In this document: one piece after another, positions 1 through 6,078 of the stretch | How the letters are laid out: the number at the start of each line of letters is the position of its first letter | Numbering within the stretch: the first letter of the stretch is position 1 | Assembly (NCBI GenBank): GCA_903825065.1 | Contig: CAIJZG010000165.1 | Span: 1 to 7,349 of the forward strand | Source of the DNA: an uncultured Bacteroidota bacterium | GTDB taxonomy: Bacteria; Bacteroidota; Bacteroidia; Chitinophagales; Chitinophagaceae | Direction: 5' to 3' | Length of the DNA: 7,349 nt | The notes under the pieces: generated by a model | Told to the model about the DNA's origin: nothing | The model's database searches: none | What the model saw: only the letters and a program-made list of their open reading frames with translations | Program-made: the position numbers and the translations under genes

Positions 1-22
1 ATAAACGATTTCATACAGTATT

Positions 23-1084
23 ATGTCATTCAACCATCATTCTATTTTAACACCTGATGCTTTAGGATATAAGTTCCCAGCCGAGTTCGCAGAACATGAA
101 GCAACTTGGCTTTCATGGCCTCATAAAGAGGCAAGTTGGCCAGGTAAAATCGATACTATTTTTCCGAATTATGCTTTGTTTATTAAATATCTGGCGTTTG
201 GTGAAAAAGTGAGAATTAATATTTCGACTGAATCAATGAAGACATTTGCATTAATGCATCTTGAAAAAGTTGGAGCCAACCTTTCACAAATTGAATTCTT
301 TATGCATCCCACCAATGATGCCTGGTGTAGAGACCATGGTCCGGCATTTTTGATTAACCCTGATGCTGATAATAAGAAAGTTATTGTTGATTGGAATTAT
401 AATGCATGGGGTAATAAATATCCTCCTTTCGATTTAGATGATGTAATACCTACCTTAATAGGCAAACATTTTAATATTCCTGTGTATAATCCTGGGATAG
501 TTATGGAAGGTGGTTCTGTTGATTTTAATGGAAATGGAACATTAATTACTTCTACCAGTTGTCTTTTAAATAAAAATCGTAATCCACATTTGAACCAAAA
601 AGAAATTGAAAACTATTTGTATAATTTTTATGGAGTAGATCAAATTTTATGGGTAGCAGATGGTATTATTGGGGATGATACAGATGGGCATATTGACGAT
701 ACTGTAAGGTTTGTAAATTCAGATACAGTAATCACAGTTATTGAATCGAATAAGCAAGATGAAAACTATCAACTGCTTCAAACAAATTTGAAACAGTTAA
801 AGGGGATGCGATTATTAAATGATAAGCAATTAAATATTGTAGAACTTCCCATGCCAGATGCCGTAATCTATGAAGATCAACGTCTGCCAGCATCTTATGC
901 AAATTTCTACATTAGTAATAAACACGTGATTGTTCCTACTTTCAGAAGTGAAAAAGATGATCAGGCACTACAGATTATTTCAGAGTGCTTTCCTAATCGG
1001 GAAACAGTGGGTATAGATTCAACAGATATCATCTGGGGCTTAGGAAGCTTTCATTGTCTAAGTCAGCAAGAACCTTCAGTTTAA
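23..1084 (+). CDS. aguA: Agmatine deiminase (agmatine iminohydrolase, PF04371 family)
   Basis: Predicted cytoplasmic enzyme that hydrolyses agmatine to N-carbamoylputrescine and ammonia, a step in arginine-to-putrescine conversion. At 353 aa it is full length for the family, and there is no signal peptide. Family motifs seen in order: ATWLSWPHKEASWPG (27-41), NDAWCRDHGP (98-107, with the substrate-contacting Asp104), MEGGSVDFNGNGT (161-173), DDTDGHIDD (218-226, with catalytic His223 and Asp225), LPASYANFYISN (288-299) and the C-terminal GSFHCLSQQEP (341-351), where Cys345 is the nucleophile. The GGxHCxTQQxP signature is slightly diverged at its first positions. The ATG at 23 begins just before the conserved N-terminal block, and no ribosome-binding site is visible. 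The usual partner, N-carbamoylputrescine amidase (aguB), is not in the window; it could lie to the left. A secreted peptidylarginine deiminase is unlikely because there is no export signal. Substrate choice is inferred from the family. Confidence 0.92.
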   Translation: MSFNHHSILTPDALGYKFPAEFAEHEATWLSWPHKEASWPGKIDTIFPNYALFIKYLAFGEKVRINISTESMKTFALMHLEKVGANLSQIEFFMHPTNDAWCRDHGPAFLINPDADNKKVIVDWNYNAWGNKYPPFDLDDVIPTLIGKHFNIPVYNPGIVMEGGSVDFNGNGTLITSTSCLLNKNRNPHLNQKEIENYLYNFYGVDQILWVADGIIGDDTDGHIDDTVRFVNSDTVITVIESNKQDENYQLLQTNLKQLKGMRLLNDKQLNIVELPMPDAVIYEDQRLPASYANFYISNKHVIVPTFRSEKDDQALQIISECFPNRETVGIDSTDIIWGLGSFHCLSQQEPSV

Positions 1085-1122
1085 TCCGCGTAAATCCGTT
1101 TTATCTGTGTCATACGCGTGCC
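1084..1122. repeat. Short array of degenerate 9-11 bp units (probable dispersed intergenic repeat)
   Basis: Four related units lie head to tail: ATCCGCGTAA (1084-1093), ATCCGTTTT (1094-1102), ATCTGTGTC (1103-1111) and ATACGCGTGCC (1112-1122). They start 10, 9 and 9 nt apart and share a core close to ATCCGYGT. The array fills nearly the whole gap between the convergent aguA and M24 genes, and its first A is the last base of the aguA stop codon. It is more GC-rich than its surroundings. From memory, arrays of this kind (ATCCGTGT/ATCCGCGT-like units; on the other strand, ACGGATT-like units) recur between genes in many environmental bacterial genomes, including Bacteroidota. That recollection was not checked here. 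The dyad CGCGTA (1087-1092) with TACGCG (1113-1118) could form only a weak 6-bp stem. Function is unknown. Confidence 0.6.
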
Positions 1123-1128
1123 ATAAAA

Positions 1129-2490
1129 TCATCCTACAAATATTGGTTCATTTCCAATATCATTGTTTTGTCTCGGTATCAGTAATAATTCTTTTTGTCT
1201 TCCCCCGATAAACCGAAACCCCTTTTCAGAATAAAATCCATCTTCTTCCAGCATCATTCGAATTGATTTTTTCCATTCAGGAATATCAGTAGCTGCATTT
1301 AATTCTATTGAATACGCCGTATTATAATGCATTGGAAAATCACCAGAACCGGGTACTCCATTTTGTTGATCCCACATGCCAATTGTTGGTCCTGCTGCGT
1401 GACCATGATAGCCAATTGGATGAGTATAAATACTTGCAATGATTCCTTCCTGTTTTGCTTGCGACAAAGCAGCGGAAAGAATTTCATTGCCAGTTTTGTT
1501 AATTGAAAATTTACTTGTAAGAATATCCTGTAATCGGTTACCGTTTGCAAATGCCTTCTGTATTACAGCCGGAGCAGCTGTTTCACCAGGTAGTAACAAA
1601 TAGGCATGCTCTTGTATATCCGTATTTAAGCGTAAATAACTGATGCCAATATCAACATGTAATAAATCTCCTGGCTGAATAACTTCTTTATCTTTATTTG
1701 TAAATGCCGCCAAATGATCAAAACTTGTTTCATCATTCCTTTGAATTTCTACGGAAGGATGAAACCAAGTATCAAGACCCAAATTGCGAATTTTTTGTCT
1801 GAACCACCAAACTAAATCATCTGTTGTAGTAACTCCTGGCATGATTGTTTTTTCTGAAAAGCCGTCTGCGATGATTTGATGAGTAATCTGAATCAATTGA
1901 GGATATAACTCCATTTCTCTTTCAGTTCTGGTTTCTAACCATCCAATCCCTAATTTCTCTGCACTCACAATCTTCGACTGAAATTTCTGTGGTATTTTTT
2001 GAATAAAAATCTTTTGTTCTGTAAAAGTTAACCCATCAGCATGAGCAAAATCAGTTGAATAGTTCAACGCAATTTTGTTTGGGTTTCTTGTATTGATAAT
2101 ATCAATTAAGGCATCCCATTGATCAGGAAATTTTTTCATGTCCCAAGAAGCCTTTATTTGATTACCTACATTGTATCTAGCAATTGCCAATTGTTCATTT
2201 ACTTTCTTTGTTGAATCATGATAGAATACTAAAATGGTTCTTCTTCTTGCAGATAACCATTCTGCAGGTAACATGGTTTTTAATATTGGATCTTCATTGT
2301 ATTCTCTGCTAATGATTACCCACATATCGATATGCTCTCTCTCCATTAATTTGGGAAGAAGATTGGTTAGTCGATCATTTAAAATTTCATTAGTTATAGT
2401 AGCCTGATCTCTCAGAGGTAGTATCAGTTGTGAAAAACTTTGATTAAGTAGTATCACAAAAACGAAAAAAAATGCTCCTTTTTTATTCAT
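1129..2490 (-). CDS. Exported M24-family metallopeptidase (Xaa-Pro aminopeptidase-like)
   Basis: A 453-aa predicted periplasmic or secreted metallopeptidase of the pita-bread (M24) fold. Family members remove N-terminal residues ahead of proline or cleave Xaa-Pro dipeptides, using two metal ions. Residues 1-20 form a Sec signal peptide (MNKK, hydrophobic core, then SFS before Gln21). Residues about 35-180 look like a creatinase N-terminal domain and about 195-440 the catalytic domain. Likely metal ligands are Asp280 and Asp291 (HVDIG, then NTD; the usual 11-residue spacing), His364 in GHAAG, Glu396 in IELN and Glu416 in LEED. The motif HPIGYHGHAAGP differs from the classic HxxGHGIG, so assignment of the His ligand is tentative. 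The gene starts 14 nt after the HD-hydrolase stop on the same strand, so the two are probably cotranscribed. No intrinsic terminator is visible after it. The substrate is not determined by the sequence. Confidence 0.88.
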   Translation of the reverse strand: MNKKGAFFFVFVILLNQSFSQLILPLRDQATITNEILNDRLTNLLPKLMEREHIDMWVIISREYNEDPILKTMLPAEWLSARRRTILVFYHDSTKKVNEQLAIARYNVGNQIKASWDMKKFPDQWDALIDIINTRNPNKIALNYSTDFAHADGLTFTEQKIFIQKIPQKFQSKIVSAEKLGIGWLETRTEREMELYPQLIQITHQIIADGFSEKTIMPGVTTTDDLVWWFRQKIRNLGLDTWFHPSVEIQRNDETSFDHLAAFTNKDKEVIQPGDLLHVDIGISYLRLNTDIQEHAYLLLPGETAAPAVIQKAFANGNRLQDILTSKFSINKTGNEILSAALSQAKQEGIIASIYTHPIGYHGHAAGPTIGMWDQQNGVPGSGDFPMHYNTAYSIELNAATDIPEWKKSIRMMLEEDGFYSEKGFRFIGGRQKELLLIPRQNNDIGNEPIFVG

Positions 2491-2504
2491 ATCAATTGGT
2501 ATTT

Positions 2505-3110
2505 CTATTTACTAATTACTGCTGGCTGGTGGATGATTATAAAAGCAATTAAATCATCTAAAAGAATTTCTGCTCTATTTGCGGCATCTTGAATTTCTCC
2601 CCTTGACACATTTGCTGCAAATGATTTTTCTTTCAGTCTTTTCTTAACTCCTTTAATGTCCATCCCTTCATAACCGTTTGGTCGCATTAATGAATATGCA
2701 TGTATCAGCCCAGAAAGTTCATCAAATGCAAATAACATTTTATCCATTTTGTTAATTGGATCTACACCGAAATGATTCGGGCCATGTGATGCGATAGCAT
2801 GCATTACATCCGGGTCTATTTGAAGACTTTCTAAATGTTCAATAATTTTAATACAATGCAAATCGGGCCACTGATCCCAATCTGCATCATGTAAGAGTCC
2901 TGACATTTCCCACATCCACTGACCCTGCGAATCTAAATTTTCCTTATCACTAGCCCATGATTTCATTAAATGTGCAACTTGCAACATGTGTACTTGTAAT
3001 TTGGGATTCAAAACCCATTCATGAAACAATTGCATAGCAGCTTCTCTAGACAATAAATTCCCCTTATTTGCAGGATTCCCAAATTCGGATCTATTTAATA
3101 ATAATGACAT
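2505..3110 (-). CDS. HD-superfamily hydrolase (COG2316-like)
   Basis: A 201-aa soluble protein with no signal peptide, predicted cytoplasmic. It carries the HD metal-phosphohydrolase signature in order: His41 (VHM), His74-Asp75 (GLLHDADWD), His109 (ASHGPNHFG) and Asp130 (FDELSGLI). The downstream block LMRPNGYEGMDIKGVKKRLK (141-160), followed by KSFAANVSR, matches the shape of the small 'predicted HD hydrolase' family I recall as COG2316, in which this lysine-rich segment follows the last ligand. The biochemical substrate of that family is not known to me; a phosphoester or nucleotide is the general expectation for HD enzymes. The start at 3110 leaves about 20 residues ahead of the conserved LLSREAAMQLF helix. 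It is the first gene of a two-gene minus-strand operon with the M24 peptidase and diverges from the M1 peptidase across 90 bp. Confidence 0.85.
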   Translation of the reverse strand: MSLLLNRSEFGNPANKGNLLSREAAMQLFHEWVLNPKLQVHMLQVAHLMKSWASDKENLDSQGQWMWEMSGLLHDADWDQWPDLHCIKIIEHLESLQIDPDVMHAIASHGPNHFGVDPINKMDKMLFAFDELSGLIHAYSLMRPNGYEGMDIKGVKKRLKEKSFAANVSRGEIQDAANRAEILLDDLIAFIIIHQPAVISK

Positions 3111-3200
3111 ATTAACCCATTTATAATTTTTTCAAAAAATGAGGCATGATTTTCATTACTTTAGCCTCTTTCGTTCAATCACTATAAAAGTAACAGAACT
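3111..3200. promoter_or_regulatory. Divergent intergenic region with promoters for the HD-M24 operon and the M1 peptidase
   Basis: This 90-bp gap separates two divergent start codons (3110 on minus, 3201 on plus), so promoters for both transcripts are expected here. The only notable sequence is a 15-bp A/T palindrome at 3126-3140 (ATTTTTT, C, AAAAAAT), which could give local curvature or be a binding site. TACTTTAG (3157-3164, plus strand) resembles the Bacteroidota -7 box TAnnTTTG but with a mismatch and no good -33 TTTG. Exact promoter positions cannot be assigned. Confidence 0.45.
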
Positions 3201-5189
3201 ATGTTTAAAAAGTTATTTTCATTTACTGCTTTTTTTGCCACAGCTTTAATACAGTTGTCTGCACAAACAACCTTACCTAATACCCCCACTGAAGGAAAGT
3301 CGAAATATGATCAGCATTTATTGTTTGGTCCATTATTTTATCCTACGGCAGTAAATGAATTCCGTGCAGCTAGCGGAGAACCTGGACATGCCTATTGGCA
3401 AAATAGAGCCGATTATAAAATCGTTGCATCTCTTGATGAAGCTAAAAATGAAATTACAGGTTCCGTCATTTTAAGTTATAAAAATAATAGCCCTCAGGAA
3501 TTACCATATATATGGTTACAACTAGATCAGAATTTATATGATTTAAATTCTCGTGGGCAAGCTAAAATGCCAGCTACTGGTCGTAGTCGTTATGGTGATG
3601 CAAAAAGTACTTTTAATGGGGGATACAAAATAAAATCTGTACAATTAGTTTCAGCTGGAAAACCATCAGAAAATATCCCTTATGTAATTACCGACACTAG
3701 AATGCAGTTAAGATTGGTTAAAGCTTTATCAGCAAGAACTGGTGCTGTTTCTGTAAAGATTGATTATAGTTATGTAATTCCAGATTATGGTTCTGATAGA
3801 ACTGGTATTTTGAAAACCAAGAATGGTAATATCTATGCTGTTGCACAATGGTATCCTCGGGTATGTGTATTTGATGATTTGCAAGGGTGGAATACATTGC
3901 CTTATTTAGGTGCCAGTGAATTCTATCTTGAGTATGGTGATTTGGAAGCCACTTTAACTGTTCCAGCATCACATATCGTAGTTGCTTCAGGAGAATTATT
4001 AAATGCGCAAGAAGTATTAACACCTTTACAGTTAAAACGATATAATCAAGCAAAGGGTAGTGATGCTACCATAACTATTCGTGGAGAATCAGAAGTTAAT
4101 GATCCATTATCAAGACCAGCAAAAGCTACTTGTACTTGGAAATTTGCGATTAGTAATGCGCGTGATTTTGCATGGGCTACTTCTAAAAGTTTTATTTGGG
4201 ATGCGGCAAAAATCAATTTACCTAGTGGGAAAAAATGTTTGGCTACCAGTGTATACCCTGCTGAATCTGCAGGTGTAAAAGGTTGGGGTAGAGCCACAGA
4301 ATATACTAAAGGAAGTATTGAAAATTATAGTAAGCGTTGGTTTGAATTTCCTTATCCAGTTGCTTCTAACGTGGCAAGTAATGTTGGGGGGATGGAGTAT
4401 CCAGGAATCGTATTTTGCGGTTCTTCTGCTAAAACAGGAGGCTTATTTGGTGTAACCGATCATGAATTTGGACATACATGGTTTCCTATGATTGTAGGAA
4501 GTAACGAACGTAAATATGGTTGGATGGATGAAGGCTTTAATACATTCATTAACACATTAGCAGGGGAAGATTTTAATAAAGGTGAATACAAAGCACCAAA
4601 ATCAGATTGGCATGAGTATGCAAAATATTTATTTGGTCCAAGAACTGAAGCTATGTTGAATACTCCAGATGTTTTACAAGAAAGAAATATCGGAACAGAA
4701 TTATATTCAAAACCTGGATATGCGCTAACTCTTTTAAGAGAACAAATTTTAGGTCAGGATCGTTTTGATTATGCTTTTAAAAAATATATCCGCGATTGGA
4801 AATTTAAACATCCTTCACCTTTTGATTTCTTTAGAAGTATAGAAAATGGAGCAGGAGAGGACTTGTCATGGTTTTGGAGGGGAATGTTCTTAGAGAATTA
4901 TAACCTAGACCAAGCTATTTCTAAAGTAGATTATATTAATAATGATGCAAAAAATGGGGCATTGATCACAATTGAAAATTTAGATCAATTAGCCATGCCT
5001 GTGATTATTGAATACACCACTAAATCTGGAAAAACAGAAAGAAAAAGTTTGCCTGTTGAAATTTGGCAAAACAATGCAAGTTGGAAAGTAAGATTAAATA
5101 CGACTGAAGAATTACAAAAAGTAGTGATCGATCCAGATCATTCTTTCCCAGATATGAATTCAGCGAATAATACCTGGAAAGCCAATTAA
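3201..5189 (+). CDS. Exported M1-family zinc metallopeptidase (gluzincin aminopeptidase)
   Basis: A 662-aa secreted or periplasmic zinc aminopeptidase. Residues 1-21 are a signal peptide (MFKK, hydrophobic core, LSA before Gln22). An N-terminal beta domain (about 60-320) precedes the thermolysin-like catalytic domain. The substrate-anchoring motif is GGMEYP (396-401), a variant of GxMEN. The zinc site is HEFGH (421-425), with Glu422 catalytic and the third ligand Glu444 in WMDEGFNTF, exactly 18 residues after the second His as the family requires. Tyr502 in ELYSKPGYAL is the likely transition-state tyrosine. The C-terminal part (about 570-662, with PDHSFPDMNSANNTW) looks like the beta module seen on Bacteroidota M1 proteins; no type IX secretion tail is evident. 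It stands alone as a transcript, ended by the hairpin at 5200-5235, and diverges from an operon that also encodes an exported peptidase. Peptide specificity cannot be read from the sequence. Confidence 0.92.
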   Translation: MFKKLFSFTAFFATALIQLSAQTTLPNTPTEGKSKYDQHLLFGPLFYPTAVNEFRAASGEPGHAYWQNRADYKIVASLDEAKNEITGSVILSYKNNSPQELPYIWLQLDQNLYDLNSRGQAKMPATGRSRYGDAKSTFNGGYKIKSVQLVSAGKPSENIPYVITDTRMQLRLVKALSARTGAVSVKIDYSYVIPDYGSDRTGILKTKNGNIYAVAQWYPRVCVFDDLQGWNTLPYLGASEFYLEYGDLEATLTVPASHIVVASGELLNAQEVLTPLQLKRYNQAKGSDATITIRGESEVNDPLSRPAKATCTWKFAISNARDFAWATSKSFIWDAAKINLPSGKKCLATSVYPAESAGVKGWGRATEYTKGSIENYSKRWFEFPYPVASNVASNVGGMEYPGIVFCGSSAKTGGLFGVTDHEFGHTWFPMIVGSNERKYGWMDEGFNTFINTLAGEDFNKGEYKAPKSDWHEYAKYLFGPRTEAMLNTPDVLQERNIGTELYSKPGYALTLLREQILGQDRFDYAFKKYIRDWKFKHPSPFDFFRSIENGAGEDLSWFWRGMFLENYNLDQAISKVDYINNDAKNGALITIENLDQLAMPVIIEYTTKSGKTERKSLPVEIWQNNASWKVRLNTTEELQKVVIDPDHSFPDMNSANNTWKAN

Positions 5190-5199
5190 TTGAGAAAAC

Positions 5200-5241
5200 A
5201 AAAGCTACCGAATCTAATATGGTTCGGTAGCTTTTATATTT
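5200..5241 (+). terminator. Rho-independent terminator after the M1 peptidase gene
   Basis: A perfect 13-bp inverted repeat: AAAAGCTACCGAA (5200-5212) pairs with TTCGGTAGCTTTT (5223-5235) around a 10-nt loop. The GC-rich middle (GCTACCG) and the T-rich tail (CTTTTATATTT) fit an intrinsic terminator 10 nt after the peptidase stop codon. The A-run on the left arm would also give a T-run on the minus strand. Its tail ends only 8 nt before the next gene's ATG, so it also sits at the amidase promoter. Confidence 0.9.
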
Positions 5242-5242
5242 G
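5235..5242 (+). promoter_or_regulatory. Candidate Bacteroidota -7 promoter box before the amidase gene
   Basis: TATATTTG matches the Bacteroidota sigma-ABfr -7 consensus TAnnTTTG at every fixed position. It overlaps the terminator tail and lies 7 nt before the ATG at 5250, so initiation from it would fall almost at the start codon (leaderless mRNA). No TTTG is seen 19-21 nt upstream at the expected -33 position, which weakens the call. The match could be a by-product of the T-rich tail. Confidence 0.35.
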
Positions 5243-5249
5243 AAATAGA

Positions 5250-6068
5250 ATGAGATTTGATGTAAGAATATTTCTTTTAGTAATACTTGTGCTAAACATA
5301 TTGGGGTGCAATAGAAAGCCCTACGCTGAAACCAATAAGTCTTATCAAAAACAAGCAAAAGCATTTGCTGAAACCCTGACGGCAACACCCGAAGAATGGA
5401 ATTCTGATTCAATCAAACAACCTGCCTATTGGGTTGGAACAACCAATTTCAATTTACGTAAGCCAAGCTTTGTTATTATACATCATACTGCACAAAATGC
5501 TTGTGAGCAAACATTAAAAACATTTACGATGGTGAAAACACAAGTAAGTGCTCATTATGTTATTTGTAAAGATGGAACCGTGCACCATATGTTAAACGAT
5601 TACTTACGTGCCTGGCATGGCGGTATTGCAAAATGGGGAAGTAATACAGATATTAATTCATCTTCAATTGGTATTGAATTAGATAATAATGGTTTTGAAC
5701 CTTTCGATAGTTTGCAAATTAATAGTCTGATAAGTTTATTGTTCAGACTCAAAAAAACATTTAATATTCCTGCATCCAATTTTATTGGTCATGGAGATAT
5801 TGCACCTGTAAGAAAGAATGATCCTAATTGGCGGTTCCCCTGGAAAACACTAGCGGATAAAGGCTTTGGAATGTGGTTTGATAGTAAATTAGAAGAGGTT
5901 CCTTCAAACTTTAATCAGGTTCAAGCATTACGAATTATTGGCTATGATGTAAAAGATACCAGTGCCGCTATACAATCTTTTAAAAGGCATTTTTTGCAAG
6001 ACAGTACCAAAACAATGAACGAAACTGATCGTGCTGTGCTCTATAATTTGCAACAAAAATATTGGTAG
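5250..6068 (+). CDS. amiD: AmiD-like lipoprotein N-acetylmuramoyl-L-alanine amidase (Amidase_2 with C-terminal PG-binding-like domain)
   Basis: Zinc amidase predicted to cut the bond between N-acetylmuramic acid and L-alanine in peptidoglycan or its fragments. It is 272 aa, close to E. coli AmiD. The lipoprotein signal ends in ILGC with lipidated Cys20; the next residues (NRKPY) are not acidic, so a surface-export tag of the Capnocytophaga type is not evident and a periplasm-facing position is inferred. The Amidase_2 domain spans about 65-200: zinc ligands His78 (VIIHHT), His181 (IGHGD) and Asp191 (KNDP), with catalytic Glu143 (IGIELD). The His-to-Asp spacing of 10 and Glu-to-His spacing of 38 equal those I recall for AmpD. 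Residues about 213-272 (ALRIIGYDV, FKRHFLQD, LQQKYW) resemble the peptidoglycan-binding domain of AmiD. An in-frame TGA at 5241 fixes the ATG at 5250 as the start. AmpD, the cytosolic relative, is ruled out by the lipobox. Confidence 0.9.
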   Translation: MRFDVRIFLLVILVLNILGCNRKPYAETNKSYQKQAKAFAETLTATPEEWNSDSIKQPAYWVGTTNFNLRKPSFVIIHHTAQNACEQTLKTFTMVKTQVSAHYVICKDGTVHHMLNDYLRAWHGGIAKWGSNTDINSSSIGIELDNNGFEPFDSLQINSLISLLFRLKKTFNIPASNFIGHGDIAPVRKNDPNWRFPWKTLADKGFGMWFDSKLEEVPSNFNQVQALRIIGYDVKDTSAAIQSFKRHFLQDSTKTMNETDRAVLYNLQQKYW

Positions 6069-6078
6069 ATTTATTTGA

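Noticed and set aside
1..22. Tail of an upstream gene before aguA
   Set aside because: A TAA at 2-4 could be a stop codon of a preceding gene, but two or three codons are not enough to identify anything.
23..1084. Porphyromonas-type secreted peptidylarginine deiminase
   Set aside because: There is no signal peptide or C-terminal secretion domain, and the length and motifs fit the cytoplasmic agmatine deiminase branch.
1305..1550. An 81-codon minus-strand frame inside the M24 gene
   Set aside because: It is an alternate frame of the conserved catalytic region of the M24 peptidase with no independent support.
3157..3164. TACTTTAG as a -7 promoter box for the M1 gene
   Set aside because: It has a mismatch to TAnnTTTG and no matching -33 TTTG, so it was mentioned within the intergenic region but not called as a promoter.
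3718..4297. Several 65-111 codon frames on both strands inside the M1 gene
   Set aside because: All lie inside the M1 peptidase, whose reading frame is continuous with correct motif spacing; none has family features.
5020..5412. A 130-codon open frame on the minus strand across the M1 end, terminator and amidase start
   Set aside because: It overlaps two well-supported genes and a terminator, has no recognisable motif, and its composition (Phe/Leu/Tyr-rich) is what the reverse of AT-rich coding DNA gives.
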